A stretch of 64,000 nt of DNA from Phaeobacter italicus (GTDB lineage: Bacteria > Pseudomonadota > Alphaproteobacteria > Rhodobacterales > Rhodobacteraceae), in assembly GCF_001258055.1 (NCBI RefSeq), contig NZ_CVRM01000032.1, forward strand, positions 62,001-126,000, read 5' to 3'. Below are positions 23,744 to 32,731 of the stretch, one piece after another; the first letter of the stretch is position 1, and every line of letters starts with the position of its first letter. Position numbers and translations under genes: made by a program. The notes beneath the pieces are model-generated. The model saw only the letters and a program-made list of their open reading frames with translations. It searched no databases and was not told the origin of the DNA.

Positions 23744-26293
23744 TCAGGATCCGTTGCCGACCTCGTTTTGCCGGGTCACCCGTTCCAAAAGATCGGCGAT
23801 GCCACCTCGGGTTCCTTCGCTGCTCTCCACCAGGGCGCGGGCGTGGGCCAGGGGCGGCAAGCCTGTCGGCTCTTTTGCGGTTTCCTTGATCTGCGTTGTA
23901 ACTTCGGCAACCCCGCCAAATTGCTGGGCGGCGTCCGGATCGATTTCAGACAGCGTTTCGCCATCCTGCGAATGCCAGAACCCGCGGGCGGCGGCGTCCT
24001 TGTCTTCGACTTCCAGCAGATACTCACCAGCCCGCGCATATTCCCCGTTCTGCCACAGCGCCTCTGCCCGCAGTTTGTCGGCATCAGATCCAGACAAACC
24101 CATCAGTTCCACCAGGGCGGCATGGGGTTTTTCCTGAACCAATGCAGCCTTTGCCAGCATCAAGCGGCGCTTGGTGTTGCCCGGTTCCATCGCCAGCTTT
24201 TTCAGCAAGGCCTGGGCCTGCTGGGCAAACCCAAGATCAAGCAACCGCGCAGCCACCAGATCGGCAACCGGTTCGACGTCTGCAGCCTTGCCGTTGGCGG
24301 CAAAAACCAGGGCATACTGAAGGAATGTGACGTCATCCGCCCGCTCTGTCAGCAGCGTCATCAGCGGTATCATCGCGGTCGCGCGGGCGGCATCACCGTC
24401 GTGGCGATCAACCTTGTCCAACTGCGCAAAACTGTCATGATACTGACCCGTCAACGCCAACGCGGTCACGATTGCCTCGCGCAGATCAGCCCCGAGCTCC
24501 GAATCCCGGCTTTCGACTTCGTAGGATGCCGCCAAATCCGGCACATCCGGCGACAGCGCCTTTCGCTCATCATAGCTGAGTTCAATCAGTTCGATCAAAG
24601 CGCGTGGTGCATTTTCCGTGCGTTCCGCAACCTCTTCGGTCAACTCTTCTGCAACGGTTTCAATGTCGCCTTCCAGCTTTGCCAGCTCTGCCTCTGCGAG
24701 GTTGATGTCAGGAATGTCCTCAACCCCCATCCGGTCAAGCGACCGCAGCGCCGCACCCGCGAGATGCGGGTCACCGGCCTGGGCGAAAAGTTTGCTCAAT
24801 CGCGGGCCCACCTGGATCCGCAAGTGCGGAGGCATCTTGGCAAAAGCCTGCTGAATCGCGTCGGTCTTGGCGCTTTTCTTGATGGTGCCGTCGGCAAGTG
24901 CGGCCCAGAATGCCACGTCACTGTTGCAGACCTGTTGGCCGGCAAAGGCGTGATTGACATCCATCTCCTTGCCGTCAAGGATCGCCGCCATCGCGGCCAG
25001 CGCCATCGCGTCGTCATGTTCCACAGCGCCCGAGGGCATCATGTTCAAGATCGCCTGCGCCTCAGCTCCGAAACCGAAATAGACATAGGCCCGTGCCAGT
25101 CGCAAAACCGCGACCGGGTCAACGTCATCGAATTCACGCACCAGCGCGGCGCGCAGCGGCGGGATCTGCTCGTTAAACGAAGCGTCGGACCCCCAGTTGT
25201 GCACTGCAACCTGATAGCCAGGCATGCAGTGAGAGGCCTCGCTGCTGGTCGGCGCACGACGAGCAGAAAGGCCGCTTTCGCGATCGACAGAAGACGTCAC
25301 AGCGACCTGATCCAGCGGATCAAGCGGACGATCAGCCAGGCCAAGCGGGTCAATGATACGTCCACCATCCCGCGCGTTCATGCCAACCAGATCCAGCAGG
25401 CCCTGGTTGGTTGCACGGCCAATTTGCTGCAACAGACGTTGTTCAGACGCATTGACCGTGGCCGCCCGTTCGTTTTCAGCCAGATCCAGCAGCAGATCAC
25501 TGTTGACCTCAACCGCGACCGGTTCTTCCTCCAGCTTTTGTGGTTCACGGGCTGGTGTCACCTCAGTGGCGGCAGCGACTTGCTGCGCGCTGCGCTCTGG
25601 CTTGGGATCAGCCAGCGTCACGGAGGACAGGTTGAGCCCGGTCGATGTCGACCCGCTGACAGGAAGGCGAATTTCCCGGCTGAGTGCTGCCTGCTCTGCC
25701 GGATCGGGCTGTGTCACGGCCGGGACTTCGACCGAAGAGGCGGCAATCTGAATAGTCTGTGTCGGGGTTCGGCCGGAAATCACACCAGCGAGATCCAGCG
25801 CCGTGCGGGCATCTGCGGCGGCACGGGCTGCAAGGTTGAACCGATAGCCAGAACCGGATGCCGCACCCAGCCCACCGGGAATGAGCGGCAACGACGTTGG
25901 CAAGGTGGCCCCGGTCAACTGACGCGGCGCGCCTCCTTCTCCATCGCGGATATCGACCACGAGAAATCCGTCATCTTCGATAAACGTGCTGATTTCACAT
26001 TCGCAGCCCAGCTGCAGCTGCAGTGGTTGCCCCGGACCTGCCTGGGTGACCGCCTGCAGCCGGGTGCGGGGGATCAGATTGAACACGCTTGAGGTGTCAA
26101 AAACGATCGTTGGCGCATCAACCGACAGGCTGGCGGATTGGCCGGACTGGTTCAGGGACCAGGCCACGCCGTCAGGCAACCGCATGACCAGGCGGGAAAA
26201 GCTGTCGTGCTCGCCCGAACGGGTCACGACAGTTTGTGCGCCAGCGGTCGATGCGAGTGCCGCAATAAAGGCAGGTGCGATGGCTCGCCACAT
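23744..26293 (-). CDS. Periplasmic TPR-repeat protein co-transcribed with motA
   Basis: An 849-residue protein with a Sec signal (MWRAIAPAFIAALASTAGAQ). The N-terminal ~160 residues look beta-rich with a cysteine pair (GCECE). A low-complexity stretch follows at ~200–300. The C-terminal ~450 residues are helical repeats of TPR type (VLRLARAYVYFGFGAEAQAI, then AQALLKKLAMEPGNTKRRL). I do not recognise it as a named family. Its first base overlaps the last base of motA, so translation is coupled, and a MotE-like gene lies just upstream. In Rhizobiales MotE is the chaperone for the periplasmic motor protein MotC, so a MotC-like motor role is a reasonable inference. Confidence 0.75.
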   Translation of the reverse strand: MWRAIAPAFIAALASTAGAQTVVTRSGEHDSFSRLVMRLPDGVAWSLNQSGQSASLSVDAPTIVFDTSSVFNLIPRTRLQAVTQAGPGQPLQLQLGCECEISTFIEDDGFLVVDIRDGEGGAPRQLTGATLPTSLPLIPGGLGAASGSGYRFNLAARAAADARTALDLAGVISGRTPTQTIQIAASSVEVPAVTQPDPAEQAALSREIRLPVSGSTSTGLNLSSVTLADPKPERSAQQVAAATEVTPAREPQKLEEEPVAVEVNSDLLLDLAENERAATVNASEQRLLQQIGRATNQGLLDLVGMNARDGGRIIDPLGLADRPLDPLDQVAVTSSVDRESGLSARRAPTSSEASHCMPGYQVAVHNWGSDASFNEQIPPLRAALVREFDDVDPVAVLRLARAYVYFGFGAEAQAILNMMPSGAVEHDDAMALAAMAAILDGKEMDVNHAFAGQQVCNSDVAFWAALADGTIKKSAKTDAIQQAFAKMPPHLRIQVGPRLSKLFAQAGDPHLAGAALRSLDRMGVEDIPDINLAEAELAKLEGDIETVAEELTEEVAERTENAPRALIELIELSYDERKALSPDVPDLAASYEVESRDSELGADLREAIVTALALTGQYHDSFAQLDKVDRHDGDAARATAMIPLMTLLTERADDVTFLQYALVFAANGKAADVEPVADLVAARLLDLGFAQQAQALLKKLAMEPGNTKRRLMLAKAALVQEKPHAALVELMGLSGSDADKLRAEALWQNGEYARAGEYLLEVEDKDAAARGFWHSQDGETLSEIDPDAAQQFGGVAEVTTQIKETAKEPTGLPPLAHARALVESSEGTRGGIADLLERVTRQNEVGNGS

Positions 26294-27162
26294 TATGCTG
26301 CGTCCTGTTTCACCGATTTCAGGGCGTCCTCAAGCTCGGAAAAGCCGGGACGGATATGCGAGGGCGTATTCTGACGGCCCACTTCGATACAAATAGCGGC
26401 TGCATGGTTGTGCAGATTGGCCACCAGAACCTCACGGATGAGGGAGTAGAAATGGCCGTCCTCTTCGGTCACAGACTTCACTTTGCCTGCGAAGGGACCA
26501 ACGATGCCATAGGCCAGGAAAACCCCAAGGAACGTCCCGACAAGCGCGCCACCAATCAGTTTACCCAGAACCTCTGGCGGCTGGTCGATCGAGCCCATCG
26601 TCTTAATGATACCAAGAACCGCCGCAACAATGCCGAGAGCGGGCAGACCATCCGCCAGCGACTGAAGCGCATGGCTGGAATGCATGGCATGATGCAGGTT
26701 TGCCTCGATCCGTTTTTCCAACACTTCCTCCACCTGGTGGGGGTCGTCATAGTTCATCGACGCAGAGCGCATGGTATCGCAGATCAGGTTCACAGCTTCC
26801 TTGTCAGCCAGAATCTTGGGGTAGCGGTTGAAAACAGAAGAGTTTTCCGGATCTTCGATATGCTGCTCCACCTCAACCGGGTTGGCGCGGGCAATTCGGA
26901 TCAGCGAAAACAGCAGGCAGAGCAGATCGCGGTAATCATCCGGCTTCCATTTGGGGCCTTTGAATACCTTGCCCAGATCTTTCAGCGTGTGCTTCACGCC
27001 GCCCATGTCATTGCTGATGAGAAAGGCACCGATGCCTGCACCACCAATCATCATGAATTCGAATGGCAGAGCTTTGATGATGATCGCAAACTTACCACCA
27101 GCAAGGAGGTAGCCGCCGAACACCATGACAAAGATAACCACGATGCCTACTATACCAAGCAT
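26293..27162 (-). CDS. motA: MotA, flagellar stator proton-channel subunit
   Basis: A 289-residue protein with four membrane helices: two at the N-terminus (GIVGIVVIFVMVFGGYLLAG, then FMMIGGAGIGAFLI) and two after the cytoplasmic loop (GLPALGIVAAVLGIIKTMGS, LVGTFLGVFLAYGIVGPF). The loop holds the charged residues that contact FliG. It forms the MotA5B2 stator with MotB, whose gene is 10.7 kb away at 37831–38667. The 76 bases before it hold its own leader. Confidence 0.96.
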   Translation of the reverse strand: MLGIVGIVVIFVMVFGGYLLAGGKFAIIIKALPFEFMMIGGAGIGAFLISNDMGGVKHTLKDLGKVFKGPKWKPDDYRDLLCLLFSLIRIARANPVEVEQHIEDPENSSVFNRYPKILADKEAVNLICDTMRSASMNYDDPHQVEEVLEKRIEANLHHAMHSSHALQSLADGLPALGIVAAVLGIIKTMGSIDQPPEVLGKLIGGALVGTFLGVFLAYGIVGPFAGKVKSVTEEDGHFYSLIREVLVANLHNHAAAICIEVGRQNTPSHIRPGFSELEDALKSVKQDAA

Positions 27163-27212
27163 AGGTCCACTCCGAATTTCGTTTGTTTGTACAAGTTTAG
27201 GCGATTCACGTT

Positions 27213-27246
27213 AAAAAAGCCTGAGGAGTGGCCGCGGCTCACTCCT
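27213..27246 (-). terminator. Terminator at the end of the motE-like gene
   Basis: The stem AGGAGTG/CACTCCT (27224–27230 with 27240–27246) enclosing GCCGCGGC is followed on the minus strand by six T residues (27213–27218). It overlaps the motE-like stop codon and separates that gene from motA. Confidence 0.6.
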
Positions 27247-27883
27247 TTGGAACAGACCCATTGCGACCCGCCAGGACCACGCTGATGGTATAGGCAGCTT
27301 GCGGGCTGAGACCCGCCATGATGCCTGCTGCTGCCTCCGGGCGCATCCGCGCGAGGAAACCCGCCGCAAAGGCCGGATCCATTTCCTCAAACAGGGCAGC
27401 TGATTCCTTGGGTTTCATCTGCTCGTAGACTGCTGTCAGCCGCGTCAGATCCCCTTCGGTTGCGCCATCAGCCAGGGCGAGCGTGGATTTCAGCTCTTCC
27501 TCGGCTTGTTCCAGCGCGACCAGTTTCTGTTCAATCGCCTCATCGGCAATCTCAAGCGCCTTCATGCGGTCTTCGATCTCCGCTTCGCGGGCGCTGAGGG
27601 CGGCTTCACGCTCCTTGAAGGCGGCGAGCATGCTTTGCAGTTCCGCAGAAGATGGCATGGATTGGCCTTTCAGCCCGCCCTTGGCTTCGCCGTCTGCGAC
27701 ATCTTCCTGCTGCAGATTGGCAACCTCGCGCGCGATCGCGGGGCCTGCCTCCAGGCCCAGCCGCACAGCGGCCGACCCGATCAGCAAAAGAGCCAGCATC
27801 ATCAGCGCACTGCCGCGGGCGCGGCGGTTGCGCTGCTTCTTGGCCGGTTTGGCCTTGGGCTGTTTGACTTTGGCTTTCGACAT
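27239..27883 (-). CDS. MotE-like periplasmic/inner-membrane chaperone
   Basis: A 214-residue protein: a basic N-terminus, one membrane anchor or signal (about residues 26–48), a coiled coil (~80–135, KEREAALSAREAEIEDRMKA) and a C-terminal domain like the MgtE N-terminal/MotE fold (LTAVYEQMKPKESAALFEEM, then FLARMRPEAAAGIMAGLSP). In Sinorhizobium MotE assists folding of the motor protein MotC. Its TAA-ATG-type overlap with the upstream gene and nearness to motA support a stator role. Confidence 0.75.
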   Translation of the reverse strand: MSKAKVKQPKAKPAKKQRNRRARGSALMMLALLLIGSAAVRLGLEAGPAIAREVANLQQEDVADGEAKGGLKGQSMPSSAELQSMLAAFKEREAALSAREAEIEDRMKALEIADEAIEQKLVALEQAEEELKSTLALADGATEGDLTRLTAVYEQMKPKESAALFEEMDPAFAAGFLARMRPEAAAGIMAGLSPQAAYTISVVLAGRNGSVPKE

Positions 27884-28368
27884 TATGCTACCCGACCCTG
27901 TGCACGGTTGTGACGTACAAACATCAAGCCTGCGGGTTTTGCGGGCTCTGCTTCTGCTGCAGGTGCCGGTTCTTTTTCGGCCTCATAGGCCGCAGCCAAC
28001 GCGTCCGATTCTTCCGCAACAGGCGCTGCCGGTGCCGGGGTCGGGGCTGGCTTTTCTTCTGCCTGGGTCTCGGGCATCGGCACATCTGGCAGATCGTGCA
28101 TCGAGGCCATCATCAGTTCCAACCGCTGTGCCACCGATTCGGCACGCTCCGTCAGCTGATCCAGCGCCTTGCTGGAGCCATCGGAGACATGGCGCGCGGC
28201 CAGCAGCGATTTGTTCAGATCATCAACCTGTGCCGACAGCACGGCAACGGCGCCACCGACGCCTTTTTCCAGGTCATTGAATTTCTTCAGGCGGCGCGAC
28301 AGCACGAGGCAGTAGAAACCCGCCCCCATGGCACCGGCAGCCAGCAGGATATCCGCAATCAGTTCCAT
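27883..28368 (-). CDS. Membrane-anchored hypothetical protein (DUF6468-like)
   Basis: A 161-residue protein: an N-terminal membrane helix (residues ~4–24), a helical part with coiled-coil character (VLSAQVDDLNKSLLAARHVS, then LDQLTERAESVAQRLELM), then a Pro/Ala/Glu-rich tail. It resembles small anchored proteins found beside fliL and motE in flagellar clusters of alphaproteobacteria; I believe these are DUF6468 but cannot confirm that. It overlaps the motE-like gene by one base. Confidence 0.65.
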   Translation of the reverse strand: MELIADILLAAGAMGAGFYCLVLSRRLKKFNDLEKGVGGAVAVLSAQVDDLNKSLLAARHVSDGSSKALDQLTERAESVAQRLELMMASMHDLPDVPMPETQAEEKPAPTPAPAAPVAEESDALAAAYEAEKEPAPAAEAEPAKPAGLMFVRHNRAQGRVA

Positions 28369-28377
28369 TCCGTTCTC

Positions 28378-28902
28378 CTAGTTCAATACGAAGTCCATAA
28401 TCAGCAGATCACGCACCCGGCCCTGACCGGCTGCAATGTTGATCCGCCGCAGCATCTGTGCGCGCAATTTTGGCAGGGCCATCGGATCGGTCAGATCCTC
28501 AAGCTCCAGAGCCCTGAGATAACTGTTGAGAACATCGACAATCCGCGGGAGGATTTTTTCGACCTCTGCCTGATGGGCAAGATCTACCTCCAGCTGGGAA
28601 CGGAATCGAAGGTGTTGCAACCCGCTTGCTTTGCGCAAGGAGATGATGATCGGTTCCATTTCGATAAAGGCGAGATTGGCGATATCTTCCGCCGACTCAC
28701 CATTGTCCACGCCTTCTGGCGCCACTTCGGTCGCTTTCACCCCTTCTGGGGCCGCGCTCTGACCAAAGGGAAGAAGGCCTGACTGGACAGCGAAGAATCC
28801 CCCACCGGCACCAGCAATCGCAAGAACAACCCCAATGATGAGGGGCATCTTGCTCTTCTTGGCCGGGGCGTCCTGTTCCGTGTCTACTACAGCGTCTGTC
28901 AT
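28378..28902 (-). CDS. fliL: FliL-family basal body protein (copy 2)
   Basis: A 174-residue protein from the ATG at 28902. It has a basic N-terminal tail, one membrane helix (about residues 20–40, PLIIGVVLAIAGAGGGFFAV) and a C-terminal FliL domain (YLRALELEDLTDPMALPKLR, ending RVRDLLIMDFVLN). This is the more typical FliL and sits in the usual position, divergent from fliF. It heads the fliL–DUF6468-like–motE-like operon. FliL stabilises and tunes stators. Confidence 0.92.
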   Translation of the reverse strand: MTDAVVDTEQDAPAKKSKMPLIIGVVLAIAGAGGGFFAVQSGLLPFGQSAAPEGVKATEVAPEGVDNGESAEDIANLAFIEMEPIIISLRKASGLQHLRFRSQLEVDLAHQAEVEKILPRIVDVLNSYLRALELEDLTDPMALPKLRAQMLRRINIAAGQGRVRDLLIMDFVLN

Positions 28903-28947
28903 GACTATCCCTAATACGTCGTGCAGCACCTTCTTAGCTTGCGGACA

Positions 28948-28962
28948 CTAACCGAATGTTAA
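28948..28962 (+). promoter_or_regulatory. CtrA-like motif in the fliL / fliF divergent promoter
   Basis: CTAA-N7-TTAA, one mismatch from the CtrA consensus. It is 46 bases before fliL (minus) and 59 bases before fliF (plus), so one site could serve both operons. Confidence 0.55.
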
Positions 28963-29020
28963 GGGCAATCCGGCAAAAGGGTTGCACATCGGACAGAATG
29001 CCGGTGCTACGGAGGTTAAT

Positions 29021-30697
29021 GTGCAGCAGATCAAGAATGTCTGGGCAGGTTTGGATACGCGGAAGCGGCTGATTGCCGTGGGAGCCACGGTTATCGTGAT
29101 TCTCAGCGTCCTGGCGATGTCCCGTGTGGCGAATACACCCACGATGCAACTATTGTACGCCGGGCTGGAAAGCGGCTCGGCCGGGGATGTGGTGCGAGCG
29201 CTGGATCAGCGCGGTACACAATATGAAGTCCGCGGCGGATCAATTTATGTTCCTGCCACGGAACGAGACGAACTTCGGATGACGCTGGCAAGCGAAGGCC
29301 TGCCCGCTAATGGTGGCCGCGGCTATGAGCTGCTTGATTCGCTCAGCGGATTTGGAACCACCTCGCAAATGTTCGATGCCGCTTACTGGCGTGCAAAAGA
29401 AGGCGAACTGGCCCGCACAATTGTTGCCAGCCCCCATGTCACGCAGGCGCGTGTTCATATCGCCAACACCGGATCGAATCCCTTCCAACGCACGGCTGAG
29501 CCGACTGCCTCTGTGTCGGTTGTGCCGATGGGCTCTCCCATCACACCGCAGCAGGCCAATGCGATTCGGTTCCTGGTGTCGTCAGCTGTGACCGGCCTGT
29601 CCGTCGACAATGTCGCGGTGATTGATGCAAACGGCGCGCTGATCGGCTCGCCCGAGGCCGCCGCGGCCGCGGGAGCAGGTACCGACGATCGGTCGCAGGC
29701 GATTCGTGAACGCGTCATGCGCCTGGTCGAAGCCCGCGTTGGCCACGGCAATGCCGTTGTTGAAGTCAGCGTCGAAACCGTGACCGATACCGAATCCATC
29801 CGCGAAAAACGCGTTGATCCGGAAAGCCGCGTGGCCATCAGCACAGACGTGGAAGAGCGCGCTGACTCCTCGCAGAATCAGTCCGGCGAAGTGACCGTGG
29901 CCTCCAATATCCCTGATGGGGATGCTGCCTCTGGCGACGGTTCCAAAGCCAGCACCAGTGCAACACGTGAGCGGGTCAACTACGAGATTTCCGAAACCGA
30001 AAAGGAAATCATCCGTGGCCCAGGTGCGATCAAGCGGTTGACTGTTGCTGTACTCCTCAACGGTGTTGCGACCACCAATGCTGCTGGTGAAACCGTGATG
30101 GAGCCGCGTTCGGAAGAAGAGCTGGGCGCCCTGCGTGAGCTTATTTCAGCTGCTGTCGGGTTCAGCGCCGACCGAGGTGACGTTATCACGCTGAAATCCA
30201 TGGAGATGCCGACGATCGAACCGCAGGGTACGGTGGTGTCCTCCTCGATCCTCGACAACATCTATCTGGACGCGATGTCTCTGATCCAGATGGCTGCACT
30301 TGCTTTGGTGACCCTGATCCTTGGGCTTTTTGTGATCCGCCCGATTCTGTCGAACCAGGCCAGTGTTCCTGCACTTGGTGCGCCGGATGGTGACGACATG
30401 GGTGGCCTGCCCGAACTCCCGGCCCTTGGCGGCGGCGACTTTATGGCCAACCCCAATCTTGGTGCGAACCTTGCGCTGGATGGTGAAATCCAGAACGGCG
30501 ATGGCGGTTTTGAACCGATGGGCGGCATGGGCATGGGCTCTGGCCTGGACGAACTGGGCGGTATGGGCGACCTGCCGGCCTTGGGTGGTGGCCAGGAAAA
30601 CCCGGTTGATCGCCTGCGCTCCATGATTGGCGAACGCCAGGAAGAAACCGTGCAGATCCTGCGTGGCTGGTTGGAAGAAAATGAGGAGAGAGCCTGA
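29021..30697 (+). CDS. fliF: FliF, MS-ring protein
   Basis: A 558-residue protein from the GTG at 29021, which has GGAGG five bases before it; the upstream TTG frame at 28982 is rejected. It has two membrane helices (about residues 18–38 and 420–440) flanking the ring-building domains, with typical segments (GLPANGGRGYELLDSLSGFG, then RVHIANTGSNPF). The C-terminal tail (VDRLRSMIGERQEETVQILR) is the FliG-binding region. It starts the fliF-fliH-fliN-fliP operon; fliG, usually next, is missing. Confidence 0.96.
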   Translation: MQQIKNVWAGLDTRKRLIAVGATVIVILSVLAMSRVANTPTMQLLYAGLESGSAGDVVRALDQRGTQYEVRGGSIYVPATERDELRMTLASEGLPANGGRGYELLDSLSGFGTTSQMFDAAYWRAKEGELARTIVASPHVTQARVHIANTGSNPFQRTAEPTASVSVVPMGSPITPQQANAIRFLVSSAVTGLSVDNVAVIDANGALIGSPEAAAAAGAGTDDRSQAIRERVMRLVEARVGHGNAVVEVSVETVTDTESIREKRVDPESRVAISTDVEERADSSQNQSGEVTVASNIPDGDAASGDGSKASTSATRERVNYEISETEKEIIRGPGAIKRLTVAVLLNGVATTNAAGETVMEPRSEEELGALRELISAAVGFSADRGDVITLKSMEMPTIEPQGTVVSSSILDNIYLDAMSLIQMAALALVTLILGLFVIRPILSNQASVPALGAPDGDDMGGLPELPALGGGDFMANPNLGANLALDGEIQNGDGGFEPMGGMGMGSGLDELGGMGDLPALGGGQENPVDRLRSMIGERQEETVQILRGWLEENEERA

Positions 30698-31293
30698 TGA
30701 CGATTGCCCATCTTCTTGAAGATTTCGCACCGCAAACGCCTGTCGTCGCGATGCCCGAAATCAACGAAGCCGAAATCGAAGAGCAGAAACTGGCATCCTA
30801 TGAAACCGGCTATAGCGCGGGTTGGGATGATGCCGTGACGGCCAAGGACAACGAAGTCACGAAGATTTCGTCTGAACTGGCCAGCTCGCTCGAAGATCTT
30901 TCCTTCACCTTCCACGAGGCCCAGAGCCAGCTTCTCGAAACTCTGGATCCTATGTTCAAGGTGTTGACCAGCGCGGTTCTGCCGGATGCGATGGCTGCTA
31001 GCTTTGGCCATCACATCGTCGATCAGCTGACCGATATGGCAAAATCACAGGCTGATCAGCCAATCAACATCGTTGTTTCCCCAGGTGAAGGTGCCGCAGT
31101 TCGCGCGCTGCTGACGCGCAGCTTTTCTGTGCCAGTTACCGTGCGCGAAGACGTCGGGCTGAGCGCGGGGCAAGCCTATCTGAAGGTGGGTGGAGTGGAG
31201 CGAGAGCTCAACAGTGCCGCCCTGATCGACGCAATCAAGGATTCGATCGAAGCCTTTTCTCATCAAATGACCGAGGACAGTAACTATGGATAA
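30697..31293 (+). CDS. fliH: FliH-like regulator of the export ATPase
   Basis: A 198-residue protein with an N-terminal segment carrying a GxxxG-like pattern (YETGYSAGWDDAVTAKDNEV), a helical middle, and a C-terminal domain with a V1/F1-stalk-like fold (INIVVSPGEGAAVRALL, then LKVGGVERELN). Sequence similarity is weak but position and architecture fit FliH, which holds FliI dimers and attaches them to FliN at the C ring. It overlaps fliF by one base and fliN by 8. Confidence 0.75.
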   Translation: MTIAHLLEDFAPQTPVVAMPEINEAEIEEQKLASYETGYSAGWDDAVTAKDNEVTKISSELASSLEDLSFTFHEAQSQLLETLDPMFKVLTSAVLPDAMAASFGHHIVDQLTDMAKSQADQPINIVVSPGEGAAVRALLTRSFSVPVTVREDVGLSAGQAYLKVGGVERELNSAALIDAIKDSIEAFSHQMTEDSNYG

Positions 31294-31582
31294 CTCCGCC
31301 GAGATGAAGACGAAATCCCCCGACGCAGCAAATCCGTTTGTCTCTGTCCCTGTTGAAGTCGTGGTGTCTGTTGGCAAGGCACGCCCCCTGATCCGTGATC
31401 TCGTGAATCTCGGTGAAAATGCCATTCTGACCCTCGACAAACGGGTCGAAGACCCGGTCGATCTCTACGTTGGGGATCGTCTGGTGGCGCGCGGCCAGTT
31501 GGAAGAGATGGAAGGCGAACAGGCCGGACAGCTGGCTGTTCGACTGACGGAAATTGCCGATCTGCAAAGCGGGCTGGGATGA
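31286..31582 (+). CDS. fliN: FliN, C-ring motor switch protein
   Basis: A 98-residue SpoA-domain protein (FVSVPVEVVVSVGKARPLIR, then DPVDLYVGDRLVARGQLEEM). It is short, as usual for alphaproteobacterial FliN. It forms the lower part of the C ring and docks FliH. Neither fliM nor fliG is in the window. It overlaps fliH by 8 bases and fliP by 4. Confidence 0.92.
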   Translation: MDNSAEMKTKSPDAANPFVSVPVEVVVSVGKARPLIRDLVNLGENAILTLDKRVEDPVDLYVGDRLVARGQLEEMEGEQAGQLAVRLTEIADLQSGLG

Positions 31583-32322
31583 CACGCACTCCTCTTGCTG
31601 TTGCTGCGCTGGCACTAGCGCTGGTCTTGGGCCTGCCCGGTTTCGCGGCAGCCCAGGATCTGAGCCTGTCTTTGGGTGATGGGCAATCGCTTTCGGCGCG
31701 CTCGATTCAGCTAATCCTTCTGATCACGGTCCTCAGCCTCGCCCCGGGGCTGTTGATCATGGTGACCTGTTTTCCCTTCCTGGTGACGGTGCTGTCCATC
31801 CTGCGGCAGGCCATTGGTCTGCAGCAGGCGCCGCCCAACATGATGATGATCAGCCTGGCGCTGTTTTTGACCTACTTCGTCATGGAGCCGGTTTTTAACG
31901 AAGCATGGCAAACAGGCATTAACCCTCTCATCGAAGAACAGATCGACGTCGAAACAGGCATGGAGCGCGCGCTTGTGCCGTTCCGTGAATTCATGGCCGC
32001 CCGTCTGGATCCCGATACCTTCTATGCCATTGCGGACCTCCGCCCGGGCACGGCTGGTATTGATCCAACCCCGGACGCCCCGCTTTCCACCTTGGTATCC
32101 AGCTTCCTTTTGTCGGAAATTGCCCGCGCCTTTCAGGTTGGGTTTCTGGTGTTCTTGCCGTTTCTCGTCATCGACCTGGTGGTAGCTGCGGTTCTGATGT
32201 CGATGGGGATGATGATGGTTCCCCCGGCAGTTGTCTCGCTGCCGTTCAAACTGGCCTTCTTTGTTGTGGCAGACGGTTGGAGCCTGATCGCAAGCGCGCT
32301 GGTACGCAGCTACTATCCTTAG
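31579..32322 (+). CDS. fliP: FliP, flagellar export gate protein
   Basis: A 247-residue protein with a cleavable signal (residues ~1–26), then about four membrane helices. Conserved segments include MVTCFPFLVTVLSILRQAIG, PPNMMMISLALFLTYFVM and the C-terminal PPAVVSLPFKLAFFVVADGW. It builds the export pore with FliQ and FliR. It is the last gene of the fliF operon. Confidence 0.97.
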   Translation: MTRTPLAVAALALALVLGLPGFAAAQDLSLSLGDGQSLSARSIQLILLITVLSLAPGLLIMVTCFPFLVTVLSILRQAIGLQQAPPNMMMISLALFLTYFVMEPVFNEAWQTGINPLIEEQIDVETGMERALVPFREFMAARLDPDTFYAIADLRPGTAGIDPTPDAPLSTLVSSFLLSEIARAFQVGFLVFLPFLVIDLVVAAVLMSMGMMMVPPAVVSLPFKLAFFVVADGWSLIASALVRSYYP

Positions 32323-32346
32323 GGTTTCCGCTGCGCGCCTTTCATT

Positions 32347-32380
32347 AGCCCGGATTGCAGAAATGCATCCGGGCTTTTTT
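32347..32380 (+). terminator. Rho-independent terminator after fliP
   Basis: The stem AGCCCGGA-TTGCA / TGCA-TCCGGGCT with a GAAA loop (32347–32375) is followed by T6. It lies 24 bases after the fliP stop. Confidence 0.9.
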
Positions 32381-32731
32381 ACGTCCGGTCACCAGGTCAA
32401 TGAATTGGGACAGGCCCGTGCAGATCACAAAAATCCCCGGTCCGCTCCCAATTGTCTGATACAGCCCTTTTGATCCCGCTTTCCTGCCCATGTTGCTGGG
32501 CGCGAACGCCGTGTTGCGGCCAAGTCGGTCATAGCAGGCGCTCGTTTCGTCGTTCGCGCGGTCGATTTTCAGAAATGCAGCCGCGGTTCCACGCAAGCCC
32601 CCGGCCTTAGGCAGCCAAGTTCCGGTCCGGACAAATGGCCAATGGGCACATCCCTGCAGGGCCTTCCAATCACTCAGCAGACCAGCGGGTACAACACCCT
32701 GCTAGTTCCGCACGTAGACGCCACAAAGAAA
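32381..32731. other. Gap between the fliP and flgI terminators
   Basis: About 350 bases between two convergent terminators. No supported gene. The minus strand is open for about 119 codons (stop at 32702–32704 to a stop inside the fliP terminator) with only a TTG start at 32596 and no ribosome site, so I treat it as chance or a decayed remnant. Confidence 0.5.

Noticed and set aside
23768-26092. 774-codon plus-strand frame opposite the TPR gene
   Set aside because: Its composition is that of an antisense shadow (many Arg, His, Gln, Cys), and the opposite frame has a signal peptide, TPR pattern and coupled start.
32345-32596. Minus-strand reading frame of 83 codons, open further upstream to 32704
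   Set aside because: It has only a TTG start, no ribosome site, ends inside the fliP terminator and has no recognisable motif.
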